Made by a program: the position numbers and the translations under genes. A DNA stretch of 64,000 nucleotides from CAZDIO01 sp964505555 (lineage in GTDB: Bacteria; Bdellovibrionota_C; UBA2361; SZUA-149; CAZDIO01): assembly GCA_964505555.1 (NCBI GenBank), contig CAZDIO010000026.1, positions 1-64,000 of the forward strand, given 5' to 3'. This document shows positions 50,031 to 60,118 of the stretch, piece after piece. The stretch's first letter is position 1. Every line of letters starts with the position of its first letter. The notes beneath the pieces are model-generated. The model did no database searches. It was not told the origin of the DNA and saw nothing but the letters and a program-made list of their open reading frames with translations.

Positions 50031-50397
50031 TGAATGCAAACCTTCAACAGTAGCAGCTGCCCCTTTCAGAGGTGAACTGAACGGGACAGCATGTTTTACT
50101 CATCTTCATTTTTGAGCAAACGCCAAAACAAGTTAGATCTTGTTTACTCATTCCAAAGAACAACGTGGTAGGACGATCTAAGGACAGTATCATAGCGAAA
50201 GAGTAATTACCACAGCGCCCAATGCGGTTTTTATAAACGCCTAATATCACTCCCCTTTAAAAATTCTTTAAACTATCATATAATTACTAACCATTCGTGG
50301 CACTTCGCCCTTTCCCATATGGGGCTTCTCGCCCCAATTTAGGCAAGATGTGTAGAAGTAACTCCCTGTTTTCCTTTCGATTTTTTCATTTTCAAAG

Positions 50398-50414
50398 TTG
50401 GTATGGCGGTTGCT
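50398..50414 (+). promoter_or_regulatory. Sigma-54-type promoter
   Basis: TTGGTATGGCGGTTGCT matches the -24/-12 consensus: TGG with A and G at the expected places, the correct 10-bp GG-to-GC spacing and a perfect TTGCT. It lies about 60 bp upstream of an NtrC-family activator gene, suggesting sigma-54-dependent autoregulation. Confidence 0.55.
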
Positions 50415-50475
50415 CTAAGAATGCTTAGAGGATGCCGCTGATTAGTAACGCAGCCTATCCATGGAGATGTATCAA

Positions 50476-51852
50476 ATGGATAATGAAAAAGCGCATGTAC
50501 TATTTATTGATGACGAGGAAACCTTCACACGACAACTTATTCGATCAGCAGCGCTGCGACGCTCTGCGTTCGAATGCCATTCAGCCAACAACGAAACCCA
50601 AGCCATTCAGGTCGCGGAGCGTATCAAACCGGACGTGATCGTGCTTGACTTGGGTCTCAGTGGCGGCCCTGAAAGTGGATTGTCGCTTATCCCGAAACTT
50701 TTCGAAGTGACAGATTGTGCGCGATTACTTGTTCTCACCGGACACGGTGACGCGGAATGGGGAATCCGTTCCATCAATGCTGGAGCAGCAAGCTTTGTTC
50801 CCAAACCAGTGGACTTCGACCATCTCGCAGCACTCATTGATGACGGGATAAACGTTGCTCGGCTAATGCGAGCGACCAGAGGGAAAAACAGCGAGTTACT
50901 TGCTGGCATCGCCGCACTTGGGCTTACCACCCAGAGTGAAAAAATGCTTAAGGCGCTGGAACAAGTTGCCTTCGCTGCTGCGACACCACAACCGGTGCTG
51001 CTGTGTGGTGAAACGGGAGTTGGAAAGGGTCTTGTTGCTCAGGCAATCCACAAGGCAAGTAAGCGACGCAGCCGACCTTTCGTGCGTATGCAGCCGAGCT
51101 TTGCTTCGCATGATCTTATTATGAGCGAACTCTTTGGCCACATGCGGGGATCATTTACCGGTGCAAGCGACTCCCGGACTGGTCTTATCGAAGAAGCTCA
51201 TGGCGGAACTTTGTTTCTGGACGAGATCGACACTCTTCCGCAACAAACTCAAATAGCTCTCCTTGAAGTCCTTCAGGAGAAGGAGTTCAAGCGAATGGGG
51301 TCCAACAGAACAATAAAGTCAGATTTCCGGCTCATCTCTGCAACAAACCTTCCGTTTGAATCACTGTTAGAGGGTTCACGACTGCGGATGGACTTCTACC
51401 ATCGAATCGCCCACACGGTCATTCATATTCCCCCTCTTCGTGAACGAAGAGCCGACATCCCGCAACTTGCTCAGGACTACGTGAGCAAGCTTGCTTCAGA
51501 GGATGAATGCAGCGTGGTGTACGGGCTAACGCACGAGGCATGCTCTTGGCTAGCTGCACAACCCTGGCCCGGAAACGTTCGAGAATTACACGCAATGGTA
51601 GAGCGCGGCTATTCACAAGCGCATTACTTTGCCCGTCGTTCAATTCGAGTCTCCGATTTCCAAGCGCCACCACCTCCCAAATTCGAAAACGGAGGAACAT
51701 CACTCTCCGAACAGTTGCATATATACGAGCTAACCATCGTGAGTTCTGTGTTTGCGAAGACCGGGCACAATTACACGGAAACTGCAAAAGCTTTGGGAAT
51801 CGATCGGAAACGGCTTAAGAGAATACTCGCGAGGACGGAATGTCATTTGTGA
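50476..51852 (+). CDS. NtrC-family sigma-54-dependent response regulator
   Basis: 458 residues from the ATG at 50476, with GGAG upstream; ATGs at 50461 and 50467 are alternatives. Receiver domain (about 1-125) with acidic pair in FIDDEE, phospho-acceptor Asp in VLDLGLSG (about 56) and Lys in PKPVDF (about 110). AAA+ domain with Walker A GETGVGKG (about 178-185), GSFTGA loop (about 226-231, Ser for the usual Ala) and Walker B GGTLFLDEID. C-terminal Fis-type HTH (about 420-455: NYTETAKALGIDRKRLKRIL). It activates sigma-54 promoters. No histidine kinase is in the window. The end overlaps the next gene by 13 nt. Confidence 0.88.
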   Translation: MDNEKAHVLFIDDEETFTRQLIRSAALRRSAFECHSANNETQAIQVAERIKPDVIVLDLGLSGGPESGLSLIPKLFEVTDCARLLVLTGHGDAEWGIRSINAGAASFVPKPVDFDHLAALIDDGINVARLMRATRGKNSELLAGIAALGLTTQSEKMLKALEQVAFAAATPQPVLLCGETGVGKGLVAQAIHKASKRRSRPFVRMQPSFASHDLIMSELFGHMRGSFTGASDSRTGLIEEAHGGTLFLDEIDTLPQQTQIALLEVLQEKEFKRMGSNRTIKSDFRLISATNLPFESLLEGSRLRMDFYHRIAHTVIHIPPLRERRADIPQLAQDYVSKLASEDECSVVYGLTHEACSWLAAQPWPGNVRELHAMVERGYSQAHYFARRSIRVSDFQAPPPPKFENGGTSLSEQLHIYELTIVSSVFAKTGHNYTETAKALGIDRKRLKRILARTECHL

Positions 51853-52055
51853 AACAGTTTGTAGACAGCGGATTGTCTGAGGATAATCGCTGTCTTGTCA
51901 CCGAACTGGAAAGGCTGTTGCAAAACGATTCAACTAATCGTAGCGCAGCAGCTTTTGTGCTCACGCTGGTGGCAGAAGGCCGTATTACTGCTGAATCGGC
52001 GCGATCAATTTATGGCGAAGCAATATGCCGCGTATACTTTCGCGATAAGAAATGA
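51840..52055 (+). CDS. Small hypothetical protein coupled to the sigma-54 activator
   Basis: 71 residues starting 13 nt inside the end of the activator gene. Predicted all-helical and slightly acidic: FVDSGLSEDNRCLVTELERLL, then AAAFVLTLVAEGRITAESAR. The last segment resembles the helix-turn of small bacterial docking proteins. No family recognised. The overlap implies co-translation with the regulator, so it may modulate it. Confidence 0.5.
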   Translation: MSFVKQFVDSGLSEDNRCLVTELERLLQNDSTNRSAAAFVLTLVAEGRITAESARSIYGEAICRVYFRDKK

Positions 52056-52064
52056 GCAAGATCA

Positions 52065-52613
52065 ATGTTTAGATTTCCAAAACGACGGATCCTCTCTCTC
52101 GAAGAAGCATTGTCCGTTGTAACTTCAAAAAGTGTCGTGAAACGCGCGCTCCAGAGCGAAGATGGAGACGCGCGTCACCTACTCTACCTAGTCGCACGCG
52201 AATCGGGACGAGACGAAGAAACAGTGCTTCGAGATGTTGCGGACGTTCTTAATATGGAGTGCATAGTAAACATATGCGCTCCTAATGCGGAACAAATAGA
52301 CATGACTGGCTACACTATCGCTTTTTTAAAAACCATCTGCGCGATTCCTCAGCCGTCATCGCCCATATACAAACTCGCTGTTTCCAATCCAGCAAAAATA
52401 GACTTTGCGCACTTCCAATCACTTGGCATTACCATCGCTCTAGCCAGCTCTACGAAAATTGACAGCGCATGGACAAACTATTTGGCCAATTCAATGGAGC
52501 AAAGCGAAGGAACTCTTTTCCACGAATATCGCGAGCATACAAAACTCATTCAACATAAGGAGTGCCGTACTCGTGGCGAAATTCTTTTTCCCATCCAGCA
52601 TCACAGGAATTGA
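52065..52613 (+). CDS. GspE N-terminal (MshEN)-like domain protein
   Basis: 182 residues. About residues 10-150 follow the pattern of the N-terminal domain of type II secretion/type IV pilus ATPases: an ALQSEDGDARHLLYLVARESG segment, a helix of the DVADVLNMECI type, a proline-containing IPQPSSPIYKLAVSNP strand (LAVSNP resembles the VAMSDP hallmark) and a final helix after ALASSTKID. No ATPase domain follows. Such stand-alone domains bind c-di-GMP or act as protein adaptors. It lies 9 bp after the small gene and may be the output or partner of the upstream response regulator. Fold assignment is tentative. Confidence 0.5.
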   Translation: MFRFPKRRILSLEEALSVVTSKSVVKRALQSEDGDARHLLYLVARESGRDEETVLRDVADVLNMECIVNICAPNAEQIDMTGYTIAFLKTICAIPQPSSPIYKLAVSNPAKIDFAHFQSLGITIALASSTKIDSAWTNYLANSMEQSEGTLFHEYREHTKLIQHKECRTRGEILFPIQHHRN

Positions 52614-52665
52614 ATGTTGAGAGTAGATTTTTGATTTCATCAAAGCTCATATTCTTTAAGACCAC

Positions 52666-55600
52666 TTAGGCGGACGAAAGCGCTTCCCTTACTGCTTCGA
52701 GGTTTCGGCAACGGGTTTTCTCAATATCAAGAAGATCCACCGGCCCGACATGGAATTTACGAAGCAACTCAGAAACCTGAGCAGCTTCTTTCAATTCTAT
52801 TTCGTCACGTTTTGCCGACGCCTTAGCATCACCATCGAAGCGTGCGTTGGTAAACGCAACTAACGCTGGATTGCGCTTCTTTAGATTTGAACTAAAGAGT
52901 TTTGCCCGATAATATTCAACTCCATCAATTAAATCTCTGATAGCGTCAGATCCAACTTGAATGCCACCTGAATACTTGCACTGCACAAGAATCAGCTCTT
53001 TAAGATTGATAGCGATGAGATCAACCCCCATGTCCCCGGCCAATGGAGTCAGAACAATGGAATATCCCTGCCTGGCAAAAAGGGTCGCTATAAGCGCCTC
53101 GAACTGATGGCCAGAGAATCCTCTTGTAGAATCGACCGAATTGAATCGAGCAACAGGTGCTGTGCTAATCTTTGTAGGTGGCTCGTCACCGAAGGAATCG
53201 ATAATCTCTTGTTCAGATACCACACCACGGTTGGAAGGAACCAGAAAATCTCGCGCAACTTTTTTCTTCTCTGAAAGAAGACTGTCTAATTTCTCATCAA
53301 ATGATTTGAACTGCTTGAGCGGATCAACGGATATGGGATAGTAAACGATGACGTCTTTCCGTTGCCCTATTCGATACGCTCGATCTGTTGCCTGTGCTTC
53401 CTTTGCAGGGTTCCACCATCGGCTATAATGAATAACATGATTCGCCGCTGTAATAGTTAAACCAACACCAGCCACCCGAGGAGAAAGAACAATCAAGTTA
53501 AAACCCTTTTTGCTGGAAAAATCCGCAATGGTCTGTTTTCTATTCTCACGTTGAACAAAACGTTCGGAATCAGCAGCCCCATTGATAACATCAATTTTAA
53601 GATTGAAATAAGCACCTAAAACTTCCGCTAGAATCACTTGCATAGCCTGAAAGTCGGCGAAGATAAGAGCTTTCTCTCCGGCCTTCTTAACTTCCTCAAT
53701 GATAGAGATCACCGACTGAAGTTTATTCGAGGCTTTAATGTAAACATTAGGGTCATCAATGGGCTTCAAGCCTTCCAGCAAACTAGGATGCATATAGAGT
53801 TTTTTTAAAGAGGAAAGAAGACTCAAGTGATGCGCTTGATCCTTCGACTCTCGGAGATGTTTGATCAACTGAACATGGAATTCTCTTTGCTCAACTGTCA
53901 AAGGACTTTCGATACGCTTCTCAATTTTGCGGGGCAAGTCAGTAAGCTCTTGCTCCTTTTCTCGTCGAAGAATGAAAGCGTCCTGATGGTCATATCGAAG
54001 ACACCCACGAAGTTCACTTGTAAGCGCTCCTCGCTGTTCTTCGGTGAGTTCATCCAAATCCCTCTCATATCGGGTCGAGAAGTCCTTACTTGATCCCAAA
54101 AGCGTACCCGGTTGAAAGTAATCTACTAAGTTCCAAAGATCGAGGAGACGATTTTCGACTGGGGTTCCTGTGGATACTATTTTGAAAACTGCTTTTAATG
54201 CCTTTAGCGCATCTGACCTCGCATTTTGTTCCTTAAACTCCTGCGCCTCATCTGTTACGATTATCGACCACGGAATACGACCAAACGAATGCTGATAATT
54301 CTTGATAGTGTCATAGTTGGTGATAATGATCCGATGCTCACGAAGTGCAGCCACATCTAACCTCGGAACACCCAACTGAATCTCACGCCCCTTCTCAGCA
54401 GGGATTAGGAATCGCCGAAGCCCTTTATCATGAAGAACTAAGAGAGGTTCAAATACATCATTCGCAAAGTATCTCTCAGCTTCCTCTTTCCAATTCTCCA
54501 GTAATATCAAAGGAGCAACGATTAAGATCGGCTCCCAGGGGCCCGTAGACGCACCTAGAGCATCGCTGTATCCATCTTCTACGCACCAAGCTAGAAAAGT
54601 CAGGATCTGCAGAGTCTTTCCAAGACCCATATCGTCGGCTAAAAGACAACCACGACGAATATCTCTGTTCCGAAAGAGATTTTGCAGCCAACATATGCCA
54701 CGTTTTTGATGTTCCTTGAGAATCAGAGGCTGTTCGATTCCAATCTGATCCCGAAAGGTTTTCCGTAAAGCACGAGGGAGGACAACTTCTCCCGAGTAGG
54801 TAGGCAATGTTTCAACTAGGCCACCCTCCTGATATTCGGAAGCCTCTTCATTCGCATAAATTAGAAGATACTTCGACTTTTTTAACGAAGTTGTTGGAGA
54901 TGCCTTTCCTGAGAATGGCATGATAATTCCAGTGACAACTTGCTGAATCTCATCGAGACCGCCAGTTAAGACATCATCGATAAGTATCTTGTGTCCTTTG
55001 TAGTCTATGGTTGATTTTCCTTCCTTGACCGCTTCTTGGACTACGTGGACAAGTTCAACGATTTCCTGCTCTTTGGTCAGAGGGATGATGCGCTCCTCAT
55101 CGTTCACTTCAATTCTTATCCCACAGGAAACGTTAGCGTCACCTAAGCTCGCAGAATCTCCCCAGTCTCGACTTAAACGGCTCAAGAATATTCTTGCCCG
55201 TAAAGGAGGATCGCCGATACCTCGAACTCTTGGGCCAAAGACACTTAGATCCACAACATTTCGATCTGTGCCGTCACTTAGACAGCTCATTACATCAGCG
55301 AGTATTCTTTCTTTGGTCTCTCCACCAACGTGACGTACTTTTTGAATATCACGAAGGACAGATATTATCTTTTCAGAAAGGACAACCCTCAACCGCCTGT
55401 TATTAGGCAAGCTAAGGTCATAAACCGGTTGAACTTCACTAAATTGAAGAAAGGCGCGTTCCATTTCACGGTCTGGGACTCCCTCAAATCGTGGAACGAG
55501 AGAGAGAAGTCCCGCAGTATCAAAACTTACGTCTATCTGCACCTTTTGCGGAAGCATTACCTCTTCCGACTGAAGGTAATTGTCTAGCTCAATTCCATTG

Positions 55601-56160
55601 AGAATAGATTTTATCTCAGCCAATACAACCAGCGCAGCTTCTTTTGTTTTCTCCAGGGCGGTTAGTGAATTAAATCGATCCAGTGACTCAAGTAATTCAA
55701 AAGTCTTGGGTGCTAAACGAAAGTTTGAGCGAGACCGCCGTACAAACGCACCATATCGCTCTACGAAAACCTGTTGCCTGCCTAGAAAGAAACGATAGGC
55801 AAATGAAAAATCTTTCGATCCAATAAATCCTTCTGCAGACAAGGATATTGAGAATGGTGCCCAAGAAACGAGGTTCTCAAAAAACTCTATGCCTTCCGCT
55901 TCAAGTTTAGGTAACGACTGATATGGAATAACTATACGCAAGTCTTCCGCTTGAACTAATTCTTGTTCAATAAGTTGCTCGATTAGCTGTCCTAACGCTT
56001 TTCCTTTGCTATTAATGCCAGCAAGACCTTCCCATGTTTCTCGTTTCGATAACGGTTTCGGTGCAGTGCTCTCTCGCCACTCTATCGCAAGGAAAGAACG
56101 ATGGGCTTTGAGCAATACATCGTTACTCAGTAATTCAATATCTAAACCAATCTCACTCAT
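52666..56160 (-). CDS. zorD: ZorD: SNF2-type helicase with C-terminal Mrr-like nuclease
   Basis: 1164 residues. The N-terminal 480 residues lack clear motifs. The Swi2/Snf2 motor follows: Walker A DDMGLGKT (about 510-517), DEAQ box (about 635), GTPVENRL, and motif VI QATDRAYRIGQ (about 925). The C-terminus is a restriction-endonuclease fold of the Mrr type (about 1010-1130), with GDMGVDLI and the catalytic QCK (about 1058). Last gene of the operon; its ATG directly abuts the zorC stop. In type I Zorya, ZorD is the DNA-translocating nuclease that attacks phage DNA once the ZorAB motor senses invasion. All motor and nuclease residues appear intact. Confidence 0.88.
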   Translation of the reverse strand: MSEIGLDIELLSNDVLLKAHRSFLAIEWRESTAPKPLSKRETWEGLAGINSKGKALGQLIEQLIEQELVQAEDLRIVIPYQSLPKLEAEGIEFFENLVSWAPFSISLSAEGFIGSKDFSFAYRFFLGRQQVFVERYGAFVRRSRSNFRLAPKTFELLESLDRFNSLTALEKTKEAALVVLAEIKSILNGIELDNYLQSEEVMLPQKVQIDVSFDTAGLLSLVPRFEGVPDREMERAFLQFSEVQPVYDLSLPNNRRLRVVLSEKIISVLRDIQKVRHVGGETKERILADVMSCLSDGTDRNVVDLSVFGPRVRGIGDPPLRARIFLSRLSRDWGDSASLGDANVSCGIRIEVNDEERIIPLTKEQEIVELVHVVQEAVKEGKSTIDYKGHKILIDDVLTGGLDEIQQVVTGIIMPFSGKASPTTSLKKSKYLLIYANEEASEYQEGGLVETLPTYSGEVVLPRALRKTFRDQIGIEQPLILKEHQKRGICWLQNLFRNRDIRRGCLLADDMGLGKTLQILTFLAWCVEDGYSDALGASTGPWEPILIVAPLILLENWKEEAERYFANDVFEPLLVLHDKGLRRFLIPAEKGREIQLGVPRLDVAALREHRIIITNYDTIKNYQHSFGRIPWSIIVTDEAQEFKEQNARSDALKALKAVFKIVSTGTPVENRLLDLWNLVDYFQPGTLLGSSKDFSTRYERDLDELTEEQRGALTSELRGCLRYDHQDAFILRREKEQELTDLPRKIEKRIESPLTVEQREFHVQLIKHLRESKDQAHHLSLLSSLKKLYMHPSLLEGLKPIDDPNVYIKASNKLQSVISIIEEVKKAGEKALIFADFQAMQVILAEVLGAYFNLKIDVINGAADSERFVQRENRKQTIADFSSKKGFNLIVLSPRVAGVGLTITAANHVIHYSRWWNPAKEAQATDRAYRIGQRKDVIVYYPISVDPLKQFKSFDEKLDSLLSEKKKVARDFLVPSNRGVVSEQEIIDSFGDEPPTKISTAPVARFNSVDSTRGFSGHQFEALIATLFARQGYSIVLTPLAGDMGVDLIAINLKELILVQCKYSGGIQVGSDAIRDLIDGVEYYRAKLFSSNLKKRNPALVAFTNARFDGDAKASAKRDEIELKEAAQVSELLRKFHVGPVDLLDIEKTRCRNLEAVREALSSA

Positions 56161-57498
56161 TTATGCTCTCCTGATACCGTTTCTTGAGAGAATTGTACGA
56201 GTGTTACTTTTCCAGTCCCGGACTGAACGAGTTATACGCTCCAACGCTTTTTCGGCGTTCTTCAAGGTATGAATACTCTCTCCTGCTTTCCAAAAGTTCT
56301 GCACGATTGAATCAAACTCACGCCGTCGATACATGTAACAGGCGTTTCCAATTTGATTAAACTCCACAACCACCAGTTCACCAAAATCAAGGATAAAACA
56401 ACATGTATCATTATTGTCTTGGAGCTCACCATATGAACGTCCTCGTTCTTCAAGGTCCTTCAGTTTTACAGCGTGTTTCTTTCTATCGGAGGGACACAGT
56501 AACGCTCGAGATCGTTTCACAACTGGCACATATTCAAGCCAAAACGATTTTCGATTATGCCGATCTTCTCGATCTTTAATCAAAAGCTCAAAAAAGAAAT
56601 TGATATCTTCACGAGAGAGCCATTGTATGAATCGTTGCGTTGCCTCGTCTCTGACACCTGTCCATGGATTAATACGAGGGTCTCCGAAGCCCTCCTTCTT
56701 CATGCAAAAGTCAATAATCAAACCTTGCAGTGCTTCGTTCCTATTTACTTCGGGATCGAGAATCAGGCTTGCAAGTGTCTCTTTGAGCGTCTCCTGCTCG
56801 ATGAGAGGACTCGAAAGAACTGAAAAAAGAAAGACATTCCGTTGTGGGTCGTTGAGCTTTCCAAAATCAGAAGTATAGGATTCAACACAATGTCGAGCCG
56901 CTAACCGCAAAAAAGGACTTTCTTCGAGAATTCCGATCTCTTTTGCGAATGACTCAATACTTTTCGATGATCCTCGGATATGGACTCCGAGTCTCGAAGG
57001 AGCTTGTTGACCTAGTAAAGCATCGAGGTAGCCAAGCCATTTTCTTATTCTCGGATCGCTCTTCTCAAAATGAGAAAGACGATTAAAAAGAAATGTCTCA
57101 AGTTCTCGATTAAGACATAATTGAGTAAAGTTTGCATGATACGAGTTGAGAAGGGCTTTTATTGCCTGACCTCCAACGTAAAACGAACCGTCCAAAATAT
57201 TTCCAATGAATCTTTCATGACCAACAACTTCAGAAATCCAGCAAAGACATCTTATTTCGCGTGGAGCAAACGACACTTGATTGCCACTGATATATTCTGA
57301 CCAACGCTCGTGCGCTTTGTCAGTCAACGATGGAGGTAAATTATCTGAGACAACTGCATCCAGAGATTGCACTGCTTCATCGAGAACTCGATTTTTAAAA
57401 ACATCTGTTACAAATGGCAAGTGATCATCCCCGTCTCGCAGCATGGTAATACTTTGAAGACGTTCAATGGCTCTATGGATATGGAGAGATAACATCAT
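56161..57498 (-). CDS. zorC: ZorC: EH-signature-domain protein of Zorya
   Basis: 445 residues, mostly helical. The EH-signature segment GDPRINPW...QRFIQWLSREDINFFFEL (about 265-300) is the hallmark of ZorC of type I Zorya systems. The C-terminal region (about 330-445) carries the second conserved part with repeated aromatic strands (CCFILDFGELVVVEF). ZorC binds DNA and assists ZorD in characterised systems. It begins 12 bp downstream of zorB; two Met codons in a row make the exact start ambiguous. Confidence 0.85.
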   Translation of the reverse strand: MMLSLHIHRAIERLQSITMLRDGDDHLPFVTDVFKNRVLDEAVQSLDAVVSDNLPPSLTDKAHERWSEYISGNQVSFAPREIRCLCWISEVVGHERFIGNILDGSFYVGGQAIKALLNSYHANFTQLCLNRELETFLFNRLSHFEKSDPRIRKWLGYLDALLGQQAPSRLGVHIRGSSKSIESFAKEIGILEESPFLRLAARHCVESYTSDFGKLNDPQRNVFLFSVLSSPLIEQETLKETLASLILDPEVNRNEALQGLIIDFCMKKEGFGDPRINPWTGVRDEATQRFIQWLSREDINFFFELLIKDREDRHNRKSFWLEYVPVVKRSRALLCPSDRKKHAVKLKDLEERGRSYGELQDNNDTCCFILDFGELVVVEFNQIGNACYMYRRREFDSIVQNFWKAGESIHTLKNAEKALERITRSVRDWKSNTRTILSRNGIRRA

Positions 57499-57510
57499 CC
57501 CTATATTCCT

Positions 57511-58191
57511 TCAGTCGAGCTCAACGGATTGAACGGCATCTTGAATTTTCTTTTCTTCAAGGCTCTTTACTCGGATCTTAAATTCAACCTTTCGGCACCT
57601 TTCTTTTTCAGGTTCAAGTGAAGTTAATTCTGCTTTACATTCGCGCTCCCCGCGACCACTGGCTGAAGACAAATCAAGAAAACAACTATGATTATTTCCG
57701 GCGTTCCGAAGCATCGACTTCATTACGACTAACGACCGATCTTGACTCAGTCTAAGATTAAAATATGGGTCATTCGGGTTCTGGTCTGGGTCAGTATGCC
57801 CTTCTATCACAATGGAGCTAAGTGCATCCTTAAGCTCATCACTGCACACGATAGACAATAGTTTAGGAGTTAATTCTCCAAGAAACTGTTCTCCAATTTC
57901 TTTAAGAATCGCTCGACTTTTGTCGAACTGAATCCATTTTTCCGGCACGATGACTATTAATGTGTACGGATCTTTTGCATCTTCGATGACGCTGACGCCT
58001 TCAAATGCATCACCCTGAAAAACATTCTTGAGTGCTTCTTCGATCGTTTGCTTAACAGTTTTACGATTTGATTCAGCAGCGTGTTGATCGTTACGGATGT
58101 AATTAACCAAGAGCAGGACGAAGATGACCATCAAGCTTGTCATCATGTCTGTGAGAGAACTATTAAATGCAGAATGGCTAGTGTCACTCAT
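57511..58191 (-). CDS. zorB: ZorB: MotB-like stator with OmpA domain
   Basis: 226 residues. One N-terminal membrane helix (about 12-36) with Asp near its start (SLTDMMTSLMVIF), the proton-binding residue of MotB-type stators. A periplasmic linker follows, then an OmpA-like peptidoglycan-binding domain (about 120-215) with VIEGHTDPDQNP and NLRLSQDRSLVV. It shares its start base with the zorA stop (TAATG). With ZorA it forms a proton-driven inner-membrane motor anchored to the cell wall. Confidence 0.88.
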   Translation of the reverse strand: MSDTSHSAFNSSLTDMMTSLMVIFVLLLVNYIRNDQHAAESNRKTVKQTIEEALKNVFQGDAFEGVSVIEDAKDPYTLIVIVPEKWIQFDKSRAILKEIGEQFLGELTPKLLSIVCSDELKDALSSIVIEGHTDPDQNPNDPYFNLRLSQDRSLVVMKSMLRNAGNNHSCFLDLSSASGRGERECKAELTSLEPEKERCRKVEFKIRVKSLEEKKIQDAVQSVELD

Positions 58192-60113
58192 TAGTTAATA
58201 CTTTTTGCTTTGGATGACGCCTCCATAAGATCGTCCAAACTGTCGTTCAACTGCTGCACTGTACCGCCGAGCTTTGAGGTAGCATTTCCGAGAAAGTTAT
58301 CGAATTGCGCAAGATTGCTCTCCAATCCGGATTTAACCTTTGAAGTATAATTTTCGAGACTTGTCGCAATCTGACTCAAGAGCGCACCTATCGACTTATC
58401 CAATTCCGCGAAGGTTCTCTGATATTGTGTTAAGAGATCACTTTGTTGTGTAATAACAGCAGCGAGTTGTTGAAAATTTGACCGGGCAAGGTCCGCTACA
58501 GTGTTGGTGTTATCTTGGAGCTTATTGGCCTGTTCTACAGTTGTATTGAGGGTCTGTATGCCCGAGTGTAACGAGTTAGCTCCGTCGTCCATTTTCGTGA
58601 GCGTTGAACTCCCTCGTTGAACAGCGTCTTGAAAGAGCGTCAAGGCTTCGTTGAGAGAATTTTTAGCGCTCTCTATAACTGAAGCGTTCCGGGCTTGCTG
58701 CTCCAACAACTCTGCTAGTCTTGCGGTAGTCTGTGCTGAATGCGTTGAAGTAGTTTCAACAACGTTAGAAACCGTCGATTTGAGAGAGTCCGCAGAGAGA
58801 TTGATGGACTGTTGTGCCTGCTCCATCAGCCCTCTGACCAAGGTCGATAATTCTATGGAACGTTTGCTATTCTCTTCAAGTTGCACTCGCGATGACTGCT
58901 CTAGGCGCTCTAAAACATTAGTCACTGCCTGAGTAAATGATTCGGAAGACGAAGAGGTTGTTTCACGCAACTTTGCGAGAGTGCCTTCCATGACGTTAGC
59001 AAGCCGAGACAGATTTTCGCTTCCAGCTTCAGAATTCTTTGTCATTAATGTTTCGATGTTCTTAATGAGACCATCAAGTGCTTCTTGAGATCGCTCTCCT
59101 TGACGATTCATAGATTCAAGCGTGCTTGTTGTGGAGGATAGTGTCGATGCTAGCGCTTTAAATTCTGAATCCGTCGAGCCCATCAATGTGTTTTTGAATT
59201 CTCCGATTATTTTCCCAATCGTGTCGGTAACAGATTCACTCTTCTGTTTTGTCAGCTCTTCTAAAGCGGTAGCGATTCGAGCAACCAGAGGATCCATTCC
59301 TTCCCTGAAGCTTTCTTTCAGACGCCCTGAGAGATCGGTGCCAAATTGTTGGAACAAAACTGCTTGCTGTCCAATGTCTCGACGAATGTCGCGAAGCAAA
59401 TGTTCCGCTGGCATTCGAGCGAACCGTCTATCGATTGCACCGATAAAAGCGCGGTAACTTCGATTTAGTGTTTTGGTTATTCTTTTCTCAATCCCGGTAA
59501 AAACTGTGGCAAGAATTAAAGCAGCAATAGAAGAAATGAATTTACCTGATAGACTATAGACAAGTTCCTTTATGCCGGTGATTTCACCATTAACCTCCTT
59601 AATATGAGAAAGTCCCATTAATATTGCTATGAACGTAAGAAGCAGTCCAAGACTTGTTAGAATCCCTGGAAAAGCAACGTAAAAAGCAGTGCTCACCCTT
59701 GCTTCAATGAGTCCTGCTTCATCAAAATACTCAGAGGCTTGATGTGTGTTAAAAACTTTTGTGTTCTGATCGGCATCAGTCTCGAACAGCAGAGTTTCCT
59801 CGAACTCGCTCCACTGCTCTGAAAGCACGTTATCCTTCGTCAATAATTCTCGAATCTGTTCGATGCCAGTTCCATCCAGCGGCTTATTTCGTGGCGGGAT
59901 ATTCTCGATTTCCCGTCGGAGTTTCCTGAATTTGACTATCAGGGGACGAGATTCAAAGAAGAACTTAAGGGCGATGCCTATGGTAACGATTGCCAAAACG
60001 GCACAAGCAATCCATAAGAATAGTGGCGCGGTGATTTCGTTTACGTGACATGGCGGATCAAAAAAATTGATTGGAGAATCTTGAATCGCCAAGAGACAGT
60101 CTTTTGCTTCCAT
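58191..60113 (-). CDS. zorA: ZorA: MotA/TolQ-like motor subunit with long tail
   Basis: 640 residues. Membrane helices at about 28-50, 142-170 (PGILTSLGLLLTFIAILMG) and 182-206, the MotA/TolQ/ExbB core. Then a very long cytoplasmic tail (about 230-640) built of Ser/Thr/Gln/Asn-rich coiled-coil helices with heptad-like Leu. The tail is a defining feature of Zorya ZorA and signals to ZorC/ZorD in the cytoplasm. The gene starts 5 bp after an ArsR-type regulator gene, indicating one transcription unit from 60442 to 52666. Confidence 0.88.
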   Translation of the reverse strand: MEAKDCLLAIQDSPINFFDPPCHVNEITAPLFLWIACAVLAIVTIGIALKFFFESRPLIVKFRKLRREIENIPPRNKPLDGTGIEQIRELLTKDNVLSEQWSEFEETLLFETDADQNTKVFNTHQASEYFDEAGLIEARVSTAFYVAFPGILTSLGLLLTFIAILMGLSHIKEVNGEITGIKELVYSLSGKFISSIAALILATVFTGIEKRITKTLNRSYRAFIGAIDRRFARMPAEHLLRDIRRDIGQQAVLFQQFGTDLSGRLKESFREGMDPLVARIATALEELTKQKSESVTDTIGKIIGEFKNTLMGSTDSEFKALASTLSSTTSTLESMNRQGERSQEALDGLIKNIETLMTKNSEAGSENLSRLANVMEGTLAKLRETTSSSSESFTQAVTNVLERLEQSSRVQLEENSKRSIELSTLVRGLMEQAQQSINLSADSLKSTVSNVVETTSTHSAQTTARLAELLEQQARNASVIESAKNSLNEALTLFQDAVQRGSSTLTKMDDGANSLHSGIQTLNTTVEQANKLQDNTNTVADLARSNFQQLAAVITQQSDLLTQYQRTFAELDKSIGALLSQIATSLENYTSKVKSGLESNLAQFDNFLGNATSKLGGTVQQLNDSLDDLMEASSKAKSIN

Positions 60114-60118
60114 CGTTA

